NCBI RefSeq assembly: GCF_024749165.1 | Contig: NZ_CP087190.1 | Span: forward strand, 2,453,501 to 2,517,500 | Reading direction: 5' to 3' | From: Pseudomonas sp. B21-023 | Lineage (GTDB): Bacteria > Pseudomonadota > Gammaproteobacteria > Pseudomonadales > Pseudomonadaceae | DNA length: 64,000 nucleotides | Shown: piece after piece, positions 43,495 to 54,100 of the stretch | Layout: every line of letters begins with the position of its first letter | How positions within the stretch are numbered: position 1 is the first letter of the stretch | Program-made: the position numbers and the translations under genes | The notes under the pieces: generated by a model | The model's database searches: none | The model's input: only the letters and a program-made list of their open reading frames with translations | What the model was told of the DNA's origin: nothing

Positions 43495-44841
43495 TCATGG
43501 CACCAGCACCACGTCTTCGCTGTCGCTGCCGCCATGGGCGCTGGTGACCTGCACCGTCGCTGGCGGGATCGGCGAGAGCCCGGTGGTCAGGGTCTTGACC
43601 GCGCCGTTGCCGCTCAGGCTGCCGATCAACGCACCGTTGCCGGTGCGGGCGGTGAGGGCCGGCGGGCTGGTCTCGTCGCTGCTGCTGGCCACCAGGGTCA
43701 GCTGGCCACTGCCCAGGCTGTATTCGGCGCGGCTGATGGTCACCAGGTCGGTCAGCGGCATCGGTGCGCTGGTCGGGGTGCTGGTGGCGATGGCCAGGCT
43801 GTTGTCGGCGGTCACCTGCAAGGTCAGCGGCAGGGTCGGATTGAGCGGCGATTGGGCGTACCAGGCACCGGTGCCATTGGCCTCGCCGAGGGCCAGGGTG
43901 GGGGTCTGGCTGGTCAGGGTGACCGTGGCGGGCGCCGGCGGGGCCATGACGAATACATCCTGCTGGGCGCGCAGGTCGCCATTCACGGTGTGCCGCGAAT
44001 AGGTGCTGCGCAGCGGGATCAGCGGCGTTGGGCGGTTGACCGTGGACAGCTTGCCGGAGATGGCGAACAGCTCGGTACGCAGGTCGATACCGTTGGGCCC
44101 TTCGATGCGCACGAAGTTGGTGTTGAACGGGCTGCCGGTGACCGGCTCCTCCAGGTTCGGGTCGCCGATGAAGCGTTCGCTGGCACCGGTGCCTGGGTTG
44201 GTTTCGGTATAGGGGCCGTTGACGCTGCGCAGGAACGGCCCGATGTCGCCCCTGAGCGCGCCGCTGTAGTCGCCTGGCGAGCCGATGCCGATGTCGCGGG
44301 TCATGTTGATCGCCCGGCGCCCGCCGGCCGCCACCTCGAACACATCGACACCGTAAGGGTGAGTGATGGTGTAGGTACCGGCCACCGGCACATCGACGCG
44401 GATGCGTACCCGGGCGAAGCTGACCTGGTCGCCATCCACCGGCTCCTCGGCGCTGAAGGCGGCCTCGATCGCCGATACATAGGTCAGATCGATGCCGCGG
44501 GCGGCATCGACGATGGCGGCGTCGGCGGTGAACCAGAACGCTTCGTCGGGGAAGTTGCTGGGGAAGACGATCGGCTGGGTGTCGTCGAACACGCCGGGTG
44601 TGGGCAGCAGCGTACACATGTACGAGGGCGCGCCGGGAGCACCGGCGACCCTGGAGCTCACCGCCTTGGTCAGGCACAGGTCGAGCACCCGGCCATGGCT
44701 GTCCTGGTACCAGGCGGGGAACTTACCGGTGGGCAGGGTATACGGGCCGGTATCGACCGCATACAGCGCAGCCTGGGCCGGAAGCTGGAGCAGGCCGGCG
44801 AAGATCGCCACGGCCAGCGGGTGGGGTGTCGGTCGGTGCAT
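43495..44841 (-). CDS. Secreted paralogue of the 744-aa protein, curli-operon associated
   Basis: A 448-residue exported protein with a signal peptide (about 1-24). It is clearly related to the N-terminal part of the downstream 744-residue protein: VDTGPYTLPTGKFPAWYQD, YMCTLLPTPGVFDD, ITHPYGVDVFEV, RRAINMTRDIGIGSPG and VTSAHGGSDSEDVV match blocks there. It lacks the Ig/cadherin modules. It is the first gene of the curli-like operon, with AGGAGG upstream and a consensus sigma-54 promoter about 55 bases before the ATG. No known domain is recognised; it may be a second fibre-associated component. Confidence 0.8.
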   Translation of the reverse strand: MHRPTPHPLAVAIFAGLLQLPAQAALYAVDTGPYTLPTGKFPAWYQDSHGRVLDLCLTKAVSSRVAGAPGAPSYMCTLLPTPGVFDDTQPIVFPSNFPDEAFWFTADAAIVDAARGIDLTYVSAIEAAFSAEEPVDGDQVSFARVRIRVDVPVAGTYTITHPYGVDVFEVAAGGRRAINMTRDIGIGSPGDYSGALRGDIGPFLRSVNGPYTETNPGTGASERFIGDPNLEEPVTGSPFNTNFVRIEGPNGIDLRTELFAISGKLSTVNRPTPLIPLRSTYSRHTVNGDLRAQQDVFVMAPPAPATVTLTSQTPTLALGEANGTGAWYAQSPLNPTLPLTLQVTADNSLAIATSTPTSAPMPLTDLVTISRAEYSLGSGQLTLVASSSDETSPPALTARTGNGALIGSLSGNGAVKTLTTGLSPIPPATVQVTSAHGGSDSEDVVLVP

Positions 44842-44895
44842 GAGTTGCTTCCTCCTGCAAACGGGCCCATGGGTTGGGGCGTCTGGGGAGGGATC

Positions 44896-44912
44896 GGCAA
44901 CTGTTGTGCCAG
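44896..44912 (-). promoter_or_regulatory. Sigma-54 promoter of the curli-like operon
   Basis: The minus strand reads CTGGCACAACAGTTGCC, a full match to TGGCAC-N5-TTGC with GG and GC ten bases apart. It points at the start at 44841. The divergent gene at 45132 encodes a sigma-54 activator. Confidence 0.8.
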
Positions 44913-45131
44913 GTTTTGCAGAGGGGCGTCCAGGGCCTTTGCGACGAGGGTTTCAGCGTCCCGACAACGGTCTGGCGAGGTATCCATGGTGGGCGGGTGG
45001 CCCCAGCATTGGGGAATGGGGTGAGGCTCGGTCTCTGTCGTAGCTGATGACTGCCAACCAATTCTGACGCACACTGCCGAAAAATCCGATGCCCGTTGCC
45101 CCGCCTCAGCGGGGCACACCAGGAGCACGCA

Positions 45132-47042
<1,911 letters not shown>

Positions 47043-47045
47043 GCC

Positions 47046-48773
47046 ATGGGCGGACTGTTTTCCCGATTGATCGAATCCAGCGACCCGCAGTTGATGCGCC
47101 AGGCCCTGGCCTGGCTCTACGGCTTCGTGCGCCCGCAGCGTGGCGCCATCGGCGTGCTCCTGGGGCTGTCCCTGGGCGCCTCGCTGCTGGCCCTGGCGCA
47201 ACCCTGGCTGGTCAAGACCTTGATCGACGAAGGCCTGCTGGCCAAGGATTACCAGACCCTCTGGCACATGGCGGCGATCATGATCGTCGCCGGCCTGCTC
47301 GGCACGCTGCTGGCCGGGGTCAACCGCTACCTGCACACGCGCCTGTCCGGGCGCATCCTGTTCGCCCTGCGCGACGACTTGTACCGACACCTGCAACAAC
47401 TTTCGCCGACCTTCTACGGGCGCCGGCGCACCGGTGACATCCTGTCGCGGCTCGATGGCGATGTCGCCGAGATCCAGCGCTTTGCCGTGGACTCGTTGTT
47501 CTCGGCGGTATCGGCGCTGATCGGCCTGGTCGGTGCGGTGGCCTTGATGCTGATGCTGTCCTGGCAGCTGTCGCTGCTGCTGGTGTTGCTGATCCCGCTC
47601 GAAGTGCTGTGGCTGCGCTGGATGCGACGCAAGGTCGAGCGCGAAGTGCGCAGCCTGCGCGAACGCTCGGCGGACGTGTCGTCGTTCCTGGTCGAGACAC
47701 TGCCGGCGATGAAGTTCATCCAGGCCGCCGGCCAGCAGCGGCGTGAGGCCGAGCGCCTCGATCAGTTGGGGCAGGGCTACATGGGGCAGCTGCTCAGGGT
47801 GCAGGTCACCGAGTTCTTTACCCAGGCGGTGCCCGGCACGCTGACTTCCTGGTGCCGGGCCTGCGCATTCCTGGTCGGCGGCTGGTGGGTGATCCAGGGC
47901 ACCTGGCAACTGGGTGCGCTGATCGCCTTTTCCACCTACATGGGCATGGCCGTCGGTCCGGTGCAGAGCCTGCTGGGCCTGTACGTGGCGGTGCAGCGGA
48001 TGGCCGTGAGCCTGGGGCGGGTGATGGAGCTCAAGCGGGAGGCGCTCGCGGTGCGCGAGGCGGACGATCCCCGGCCCATGCCACAAGGGGCCGGGGAGCT
48101 GCGACTGGACGGGGTATCTTTCGCCCACGACGGGCGCCAGGGTGGGGTGCTGGACCAGGTGCAGGCCTGTCTGCCCGGCGGCGCCAAGATCGCCATCAGC
48201 GGCGCTTCCGGCGTCGGCAAGTCGACCCTGATCGACCTGCTGCAGCGCTTCTACGACCCGGATGACGGGCGCGTCCTGCTCGACGGCGTCGACCTGCGCG
48301 AGCTCGACCTGCAGGCCCTGCGGCGGCGCATCGCCGTGGTCAGCCAGGACATCGTGCTGTTTCGCGGTACCCTGGCGCAGAACCTGGCCTACAGCACGCC
48401 CCAGGCCAGCCGTGAGGAGATCGAGCAGGTGGTGCGGCTGACCCGCCTGGACAGCCTGGTGCAGAGCCTGCCGCTGGGGCTCGATGGTCTGCTGGGCGAA
48501 CGCGGCCAGCAGTTGTCCGGTGGCCAGAAACAACGTATCGCCATCGCCCGGGCGCTGCTCCAGCAACCGGCGATCCTGGTGCTGGACGAGGCCACCTCGG
48601 CGGTGGACGAAGCCACCGAGCGTGAAGTGATTGCCGCCATCGACCAGCTGTTCGCCGGGCGTACGCGGATCCTGATCAGCCATCGTGCCTCGACCCTCGC
48701 CGATGCCGACCTGCACCTGGAACTGCGTGACGGGCAATTGCGCAGCAAGGAGCCCGCCGACCATGGCCGCTGA
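47046..48773 (+). CDS. qhpF: ABC transporter for QhpC export, QhpF
   Basis: A 575-residue half-transporter: an N-terminal membrane domain with about six helices (30-320) and a nucleotide-binding domain with ISGASGVGKST (Walker A), QLSGGQKQRIAIA (signature) and ILVLDEATSAVD (Walker B). In the quinohemoprotein amine dehydrogenase (QHNDH) system QhpF exports the cross-linked, trimmed gamma subunit to the periplasm. The assignment rests on its place directly before qhpE and qhpG. It overlaps qhpE by 11 bases. Confidence 0.88.
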   Translation: MGGLFSRLIESSDPQLMRQALAWLYGFVRPQRGAIGVLLGLSLGASLLALAQPWLVKTLIDEGLLAKDYQTLWHMAAIMIVAGLLGTLLAGVNRYLHTRLSGRILFALRDDLYRHLQQLSPTFYGRRRTGDILSRLDGDVAEIQRFAVDSLFSAVSALIGLVGAVALMLMLSWQLSLLLVLLIPLEVLWLRWMRRKVEREVRSLRERSADVSSFLVETLPAMKFIQAAGQQRREAERLDQLGQGYMGQLLRVQVTEFFTQAVPGTLTSWCRACAFLVGGWWVIQGTWQLGALIAFSTYMGMAVGPVQSLLGLYVAVQRMAVSLGRVMELKREALAVREADDPRPMPQGAGELRLDGVSFAHDGRQGGVLDQVQACLPGGAKIAISGASGVGKSTLIDLLQRFYDPDDGRVLLDGVDLRELDLQALRRRIAVVSQDIVLFRGTLAQNLAYSTPQASREEIEQVVRLTRLDSLVQSLPLGLDGLLGERGQQLSGGQKQRIAIARALLQQPAILVLDEATSAVDEATEREVIAAIDQLFAGRTRILISHRASTLADADLHLELRDGQLRSKEPADHGR

Positions 48774-49440
48774 CCTGTGCATTGGCGTGATCGACAGTGG
48801 CTGCTCGGCGCAGCAGGCGGATAGCGTGCTCGGCGCGCGGCGCTTCTGGCTTGAGGATGGCGTGCTGTGCGAGGGCGAGCCGCTGCCGGATGCCCTGGGC
48901 CACGGCAGCGCGGTGCTGGCGCGGCTGCGGGCCGAGTCCGGCGGCCAACCGGTGCTGCTGGCCCAGGTGTTCGCCGGGCAGGGCAGCACCAGCGCCTTGC
49001 AGGTGGCCGCTGGCCTGTTGTGGCTGGTGGAGGCGGGCGCGACTGTGGTCAACCTGAGCCTGGGCCTGCGCCAGGATCGCCCGGTGCTGCGCCTGGCCTG
49101 CGCCGAGGCCGTGGCCGCTGGCGTGCTGCTGTGCGCCTCCAGTCCGGCGCGGGGCGAGCCGGTGTATCCGGCCAGTTATCCCGGGGTCATTCGCGTAACT
49201 GGCGATGCTCGCTGCGCCGCTGGGCAATGGTCGTGGCTGGGCACTCCCCAGGCCGACTTCGGCGCGGCGGTTGGCGCCGCTGGGTTGGCCGGGGCCAGTC
49301 TGGCCTGTGCCGCGTTCACTGGGCGGGTGGCGGCCCTGCTGGGCGAGGAGCCCGGCATGACGCGGCAGGCACTGTTGCACTGGCTGGAGCGGCACGCGGC
49401 GTTCGTCGGCCCTGAGCGCAAGGAGTCGACCGATGCCTGA
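48763..49440 (+). CDS. qhpE: Subtilisin-like leader protease QhpE
   Basis: A 225-residue cytoplasmic serine protease, smaller than secreted subtilisins and lacking a signal peptide. Triad regions are D11 in IGVIDSG, His in ALGHGSAV and Ser in AGASLACAAF. QhpE removes the 28-residue leader from cross-linked QhpC. The start at 48763 overlaps qhpF by 11 bases, and qhpG overlaps its end by eight, so the three are translationally coupled. Confidence 0.9.
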   Translation: MAADLCIGVIDSGCSAQQADSVLGARRFWLEDGVLCEGEPLPDALGHGSAVLARLRAESGGQPVLLAQVFAGQGSTSALQVAAGLLWLVEAGATVVNLSLGLRQDRPVLRLACAEAVAAGVLLCASSPARGEPVYPASYPGVIRVTGDARCAAGQWSWLGTPQADFGAAVGAAGLAGASLACAAFTGRVAALLGEEPGMTRQALLHWLERHAAFVGPERKESTDA

Positions 49441-50722
49441 ACCGAGCATCCTGGTACTCGGTGCCGGACCTGCGGGGGCGACTACTGCCCTGGGGCTGCG
49501 GCGGATGGGCTACCCCGTCACCGTGGTGTCCGACTGGCGCCGTTTCGCCGCGGTGGAAGGTGTTTCGCAACGTGTGCTGGAGGGCTTGCGCCATGCGGGC
49601 CTGGGCGCTGCCCTGGCCGAGGCGACCACGCCGGCCACGCGGCAGGTGCACTGGAACGGTGAGCGGCTGCAACCGAACCAGGAGTGGCTGCTGGATCGCC
49701 AGCGCTTCGACCAGGCACTGCGTGATGACTTGAATCGTGCCGGTGTCGAGCTCGTCGAAGGGCGTGTGCGCGAAGTGGAGCAGGGGCAGGGGTATCGTGT
49801 CCAGTTGGACGACGGGCGTACCTTGCACGGTGTTTTCCTGGTCGAGGCCCGTGGTCGTCAGGCCCCGTTGAGCGAAGGTCGCCTGCGCGGGCCGGAGACG
49901 GTCAGCCTGCTCAACCTCTGGCAGGCCGAGCCCGGCACTCCGGCCTCGGCAGTAGAGAGCCTGGACGACGGCTGGGCCTGGATGGCGCGGCTGGCCGATG
50001 GCCGCTGCTACTGGCAGGTGACGCTGGACGTGACGGCGGCGCGGCTGCCGGGCAAGACGGCGTTGCCCGAATACTGTGCCGGGCGCCGCCGTGGCTCGGC
50101 GCTGGTGGCGCAACTGTTCGGCGAGCAGGCCTTCGCCCCTGCCCAGGTGCATGCACGCAGCAGCACAGCGATTCTTGTCGGCAACTGCGCGGGCCGTGAT
50201 TGGCTACGGGTTGGCGATGCGGCGATGGCGGTTGATCCGTTGTCGGGCAATGGCATCTTCCAGTCCTTGTCCTCGGCGCTGCAGGCGCCCGTGGTGATCA
50301 ATACCCTGCTGCAACGGCCCGGGCAGGCAGCCGTGGCGCAGCGCTTCCATCAAACGCGGATCGAACAGCTGTTCCTGCGTTTCGCCCGGATCGGGCGCGA
50401 CTTCTACGCCCAGGAAGCGCAGCGTGGCGAACAGCCGTTCTGGGCCCGGCGCCGGTGCTGGCCAGATGCGCAGCCGCTGCACGCGGCGGCAAACTGGCAG
50501 GCGGTGCGGGTGGAGCGCCGCCCGGTGCTGCGCGAGGGTTGGGTGGAGGAGGCCGAAGTAGTGGTGACGGCTGATCAGCCGCTGGGGGTGTGGCACCTGC
50601 AAGGTATCGAGCTGGCGCCGGTGGTACGCGGGGTGCAGGCCGGCATCGGCCTGGAGCGCCTGGTGACACAGACGCACCAGCCGATGATTGCGCGTTGGTT
50701 GCGCGAACAGGGTTTTTGCTGA
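49433..50722 (+). CDS. qhpG: FAD-dependent monooxygenase QhpG
   Basis: A 429-residue flavoprotein. GAGPAGATTALGLRR near residue 10 is the FAD-binding Rossmann motif, and WLRVGDAAMAVDPLSGNGIFQSL the second FAD motif. In the QHNDH system QhpG dihydroxylates the tryptophan of the gamma subunit that becomes the CTQ quinone. It is the last gene of the activator-qhpF-qhpE-qhpG cluster; a REP hairpin follows. Confidence 0.9.
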   Translation: MPEPSILVLGAGPAGATTALGLRRMGYPVTVVSDWRRFAAVEGVSQRVLEGLRHAGLGAALAEATTPATRQVHWNGERLQPNQEWLLDRQRFDQALRDDLNRAGVELVEGRVREVEQGQGYRVQLDDGRTLHGVFLVEARGRQAPLSEGRLRGPETVSLLNLWQAEPGTPASAVESLDDGWAWMARLADGRCYWQVTLDVTAARLPGKTALPEYCAGRRRGSALVAQLFGEQAFAPAQVHARSSTAILVGNCAGRDWLRVGDAAMAVDPLSGNGIFQSLSSALQAPVVINTLLQRPGQAAVAQRFHQTRIEQLFLRFARIGRDFYAQEAQRGEQPFWARRRCWPDAQPLHAAANWQAVRVERRPVLREGWVEEAEVVVTADQPLGVWHLQGIELAPVVRGVQAGIGLERLVTQTHQPMIARWLREQGFC

Positions 50723-50727
50723 GGACT

Positions 50728-50789
50728 CATCGCGGGGCAAGCCCGCTCCCACCGGTGCTGCATCAGCCAGCAAACCCCGCGATAGGGCC
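50728..50789. repeat. REP hairpin after qhpG
   Basis: A REP unit (CATCGCGGGGCAAGCCCGC, then TCCCACC) is followed by the inverse CCCCGCGATAGGGCC. ATCGCGGGG and CCCCGCGAT form the outer stem. It lies between convergent genes and may terminate both. Confidence 0.85.
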
Positions 50790-50795
50790 GCTGGC

Positions 50796-52109
50796 TTAGA
50801 AGAATGTCCCCACCACCAGTTGCAGGTAGGCCCCGCTATCCCGGCCACCCAACTGCACGCCGCCATCCTGCGCGCTGCGCTGCGGGGTGTAGAACCCCAC
50901 CAGCGGGCTGATCAGCCAATGCTCGTTGACCATCCACTCCACATACAGGTACACCTCGCGCCCACCCAGGTTGCCCTGGTCGGTGCTGAGCGGGTCGAAG
51001 TCGAAGTACAGCGCGCCCACGGTCAGCCCCTCCCGTGGCGTGGCCTTGAGCGCCACATGGTGCACCTGGGTATTGCTGTTGAATGGCCCGGCGTAGTTGG
51101 CCGCCACCTCGCCCTGGAACCAGGTGCCATAGCCCCGGCTCAGGCCATAGAACAGCGGGTCGAAGTGCTCCGAGAAGCGGCTGTAGCGGTAGGTGGCGGT
51201 GGGCGACCAGGGCAGCCCGGAGAAGGTCCAGTTGCCCTCCAGGTACCAGGCGTTCTCGCGCCCGTCGGTGCGGTCCTGGGTGACATACTCGGCGGCCAGT
51301 TCGAGGTCTTTCACTCCCAGGTTGCCACGCCCGCGCAGGCTCACCGTGTCCATGCCGTCGCGGTGTTCCAGGCCAAGGATCTCGGCGTAGCGGCGGTCGA
51401 CATCCAGGCCACGGATCCAGCTCAGGCCCACGGTGCCCGCGTCGGCGACATGCTCGAGGTTGGCCACCGCCATGGAGGTGTCGGCCTGGAACGGGTTGTC
51501 GGACTTGAGCCACATCAGGTCGCCACGCCAGCCCTGCTTGCCGCCCAGACGTAACACGGCGGTGCGGTCGAACGCCTTGCGCGCCGCCAGGTAGTAGGCG
51601 CCGCCACGGTCGAAATCGGCGCCCAGGTCGACGTTGCCGGCATTGACCGGGTCGCCCTGGATCAGGAAACCGTCGCCGAGGGTGATGACCTGGCGCCCGC
51701 CGGAGAGATCGATGCCGTCTTCGCCAAGCGCCGGAAACAGGGTGCCCGAGCGCCATCCAAGGTAAGCGTCCTCGACGCCGGTGCGACGTTCGTCACCGAG
51801 GGTGAAACCCGCGGCGTCGCCATCGCCCCAGGTGGCCGAACTGAGCAGGCTGAAGGCGCCGTAAAGCGTGCCGTTGCTGGCCAGCGCCTGGCTGGCGCTC
51901 AGGCCGTACTTGACGTAGCCCTCGCGCCAGTTGCTGCTGCCGGCCTGGCGGTTGCCGAACTGGTCGAAGCTTTCGTCGCTGTGGAATACGCCGAACAGCG
52001 CTTCGAGGTTGGCGTCCAGTGTGGTGCCGGCGTGGTTGTAGAGTTCGTGGGCCTGGGTGAAGGGAGAGGCCAGCAGCAGGGCCAACGTGCAGGCGAGCTT
52101 GTGCGTCAT
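50796..52109 (-). CDS. Predicted outer-membrane beta-barrel protein of the amine locus
   Basis: A 437-residue protein with a signal peptide (about 1-22, ending TQAHE). The mature part consists of amphipathic strands ending in the aromatic AYLQLVVGTFF, as in barrels. ATG 52109 has GGAG six bases upstream and beats in-frame ATGs at 52121 and 52148. It looks like a substrate-specific porin. In the pea (phenylethylamine) cluster of P. putida an extra gene of this sort is present (from memory), so uptake of amines across the outer membrane is the likely role. It lies 95 bases after the aldehyde dehydrogenase gene on the same strand, with a strong hairpin between. Confidence 0.75.
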   Translation of the reverse strand: MTHKLACTLALLLASPFTQAHELYNHAGTTLDANLEALFGVFHSDESFDQFGNRQAGSSNWREGYVKYGLSASQALASNGTLYGAFSLLSSATWGDGDAAGFTLGDERRTGVEDAYLGWRSGTLFPALGEDGIDLSGGRQVITLGDGFLIQGDPVNAGNVDLGADFDRGGAYYLAARKAFDRTAVLRLGGKQGWRGDLMWLKSDNPFQADTSMAVANLEHVADAGTVGLSWIRGLDVDRRYAEILGLEHRDGMDTVSLRGRGNLGVKDLELAAEYVTQDRTDGRENAWYLEGNWTFSGLPWSPTATYRYSRFSEHFDPLFYGLSRGYGTWFQGEVAANYAGPFNSNTQVHHVALKATPREGLTVGALYFDFDPLSTDQGNLGGREVYLYVEWMVNEHWLISPLVGFYTPQRSAQDGGVQLGGRDSGAYLQLVVGTFF

Positions 52110-52158
52110 GGTGTGCTCCATGTTTTTGTTGTTTTCTGGCTTTTTCATTGACTGACCG

Positions 52159-52190
52159 GACCTTATCGCCGGCTTTCCGGCGATAAGGTC
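52159..52190 (-). terminator. Strong hairpin between the aldehyde dehydrogenase and porin genes
   Basis: A 14-bp perfect stem (GACCTTATCGCCGG with its complement) with a CTTT loop starts 14 bases after the dehydrogenase stop. There is no T run. It may reduce transcription into the porin gene or stabilise the upstream mRNA. Confidence 0.65.
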
Positions 52191-52203
52191 AGCACCGGTG
52201 AAA

Positions 52204-53697
52204 TCAGAACTTGATCAGCACCGACTTCAGCTCGGTGTAGTGCTCGATTGCCGCCGCGCCCATCTCGCGGCCGACGCCGGAGAGCTTGTAGCCGCCGAAC
52301 GGCAGCGCCGGGTCCAGCGCGCTGTGACAGTTCACCCACACCGACCCGGACTTGATCCGCGGGATCATCCGGTGCACCGCGGCCAGGTCGTTGGACCAGA
52401 TGCTCGCGCCCAGCCCGTAGGGGTTGTCATTGGCCAGGCCCACCACCTCGTCGAGGTCGTCGAATGGCATGGCCACCAGCACCGGGCCGAAGATTTCCTC
52501 CTGCACCAGGCGGTGGCGCTGGTCGACATCGACGATCACCGTCGGCTTGACGAAGTAGCCCGGGCCGAAGCCTTCGCCGCCGCAGGCGATGGTCGCGCCC
52601 AACTCGCGACCCAGGTCGATGTAGCCGGTGACCCGCTCCTGCTGCCGGGCCGAGATCAGCGGGCCCATCTGTACGCTAGGGTCCAGGCCGTTGCCCAGTT
52701 TCATGGCATTGGCGATGCCGGCGATATCGGCCACCACGTTGTCGAAGTGCTTGCGGTGCACATACAGCCGGGAGCCGGCGCAGCACACCTGGCCCTGGTT
52801 GAAGAAGATCGCCGTGGCGGCTCCGGCGGCGGCCGCCTGCAGGTTGGCGTCGGGCAGGACGATGGTCGGCGACTTGCCGCCCAGTTCGAGGGTGACGCGG
52901 GTCATGTTGTCCATGGCCGCCTTGCCGATCAGCTTGCCGACTTCGGTGGAGCCGGTGAAGGTCAGCTTGTTTACGCCCGGGTGGCGGCTCAGCGCGGCAC
53001 CGGCGTTCAGCCCGGTGCCGGTGATCACGTTGAACACGCCGTCCGGGTAGCCGGCCTCGCTTACCAGTTCGGCGAGCTTGAGCGCGGTCAGCGGGGTTTC
53101 ATCGGCAGGCTTGAGCACCACCGTGCAGCCGGTGGCCAGTGCCGGGCCGAGCTTCCAGCAGGCCAGCAGCAGCGGGAAATTCCAGGCGACGATGGCGCCG
53201 ACCACGCCCACCGCCTCGCGGCGCACGAACGCGTGGAAGTCGTCATTGGGCATCAGCGGCAGCGACGGCTCGACCGTGCTGCCTTCGAGCTTGGTCGCCC
53301 AACCGGCCATGTAGCGCAGGAAGTCGATGGCCAGTTGCACGTCCATCACTTGGGCCACGGCGGCACTCTTGCCGTTGTTCAGGCATTCCAGCTCGGCCAG
53401 CTCCTGGGCATCGCGCTGCATCAGGTCGGCCAGGCGCCACAGCAGGTTCTGCCGCTCACGCGGACGCATCCGGCTCCAGGCCGAGTGTTCGAACGCCTGG
53501 CGGGCGGCCTGCACGGCGCGGTCCACATCCTGTGCCTCGGCCGCGGGCACCTCGGCGAGGACCTCGCCACTGGCCGGGTTGCGCAAGGTCATGGTGCGGC
53601 CGCTGGCGGCGTCCTGCCAGTCGGCGCCAATGCGCATCTTCAGCGGGTGTGCGAGGAAGGCACGGGTGGCGGGCAGGATCGGCAGGTCGGAATGCAT
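52204..53697 (-). CDS. NAD-dependent aldehyde dehydrogenase (phenylacetaldehyde-type)
   Basis: A 497-residue ALDH-superfamily enzyme. The active-site glutamate is in VTLELGGKSP and the catalytic cysteine in NQGQVCCAGSR; IVAWNFPLLLACWKLGPAL and FGGYKLSGVGRE are family blocks. In an amine dehydrogenase locus it should oxidise the aldehyde released by QHNDH (for example phenylacetaldehyde) to the acid. The ATG at 53697 with GAGG upstream is chosen; the frame continues upstream through promoter and REP sequence, which is not coding. A perfect sigma-54 promoter lies 38 bases upstream. Confidence 0.9.
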   Translation of the reverse strand: MHSDLPILPATRAFLAHPLKMRIGADWQDAASGRTMTLRNPASGEVLAEVPAAEAQDVDRAVQAARQAFEHSAWSRMRPRERQNLLWRLADLMQRDAQELAELECLNNGKSAAVAQVMDVQLAIDFLRYMAGWATKLEGSTVEPSLPLMPNDDFHAFVRREAVGVVGAIVAWNFPLLLACWKLGPALATGCTVVLKPADETPLTALKLAELVSEAGYPDGVFNVITGTGLNAGAALSRHPGVNKLTFTGSTEVGKLIGKAAMDNMTRVTLELGGKSPTIVLPDANLQAAAAGAATAIFFNQGQVCCAGSRLYVHRKHFDNVVADIAGIANAMKLGNGLDPSVQMGPLISARQQERVTGYIDLGRELGATIACGGEGFGPGYFVKPTVIVDVDQRHRLVQEEIFGPVLVAMPFDDLDEVVGLANDNPYGLGASIWSNDLAAVHRMIPRIKSGSVWVNCHSALDPALPFGGYKLSGVGREMGAAAIEHYTELKSVLIKF

Positions 53698-53734
53698 GGG
53701 GCGGTGCCTCTTGTCATGGTTGTGACCAGGGCAG

Positions 53735-53751
53735 GGCAATGGGCGTGCCAA
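53735..53751 (-). promoter_or_regulatory. Sigma-54 promoter of the aldehyde dehydrogenase gene
   Basis: The minus strand reads TTGGCACGCCCATTGCC, a full match to the -24/-12 consensus TTGGCACG-N4-TTGC. It points at the ATG at 53697. The likely activator is the AcoR-type protein encoded at 45132. Confidence 0.82.
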
Positions 53752-53875
53752 GCCGGGCAACGCGTTCACAGCCCTTGATACATGTGGTTTTCGCGTTACA
53801 TGGCATGCAGTCAGGGAGGCTTGAGCTGTTGCACATTGAGACTGAGTGAGACGGAGATGAAACGGACCGCTGTGC

Positions 53876-53966
53876 GGGCCAATCGCCGGCAAGCCGGCTC
53901 CCACAGGTACGGCGTTGGACTCGAAGGTGGCTAGATCCCTGTGGGAGCTGGCCTGCGCAGCAGGCC
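53876..53966. repeat. REP pair between aldehyde dehydrogenase and qhpA promoters
   Basis: GGCCAATCGCCGGCAAGCCGG with CTCCCACAGG faces an inverted, diverged unit (CCTGTGGGAGCTGGCC and on). The stretch 53698-54167 otherwise holds only promoter sequence; I see no gene in it. Confidence 0.8.
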
Positions 53967-54083
53967 CTGTGTCTCAAGGTGAAACACCCCGTCGCGAAAT
54001 GGCACGTTCGGTCACAGCCTGCGCTGCTGGGGTTTGCCCCGGCTCTGCGCTCAAATCGTTGATGCAAAACATATTTGCCGCAA

Positions 54084-54100
54084 CTGGCACACTTCCTGTA
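54084..54100 (+). promoter_or_regulatory. Possible sigma-54 promoter of qhpA
   Basis: CTGGCACACTTCCTGTA has a perfect -24 box, but the -12 box has GT where GC is expected. The distance to the qhpA start (about 70 bases) is suitable. A dyad GCAAA-ACATA-TTTGC lies just upstream at about 54064-54078. The call is tentative. Confidence 0.4.

Noticed and set aside
43469..44677. N-terminal extension of the 744-residue secreted protein to 1147 residues
   Set aside because: The extension is in a frame overlapping the paralogue gene and is low-complexity and Arg-rich. The signal peptide and AAGGAGG site fix the start at 43468.
53698..53904. Extension of the aldehyde dehydrogenase by 69 residues
   Set aside because: It would run through a perfect sigma-54 promoter and a REP element. 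The ATG at 53697 gives the usual family length.
54004..54022. Second sigma-54-like sequence, TGGCACGTTCGGTCAC, before qhpA
   Set aside because: The -24 box is good but there is no GC at the -12 position, and it is farther from the start than the candidate at 54084.
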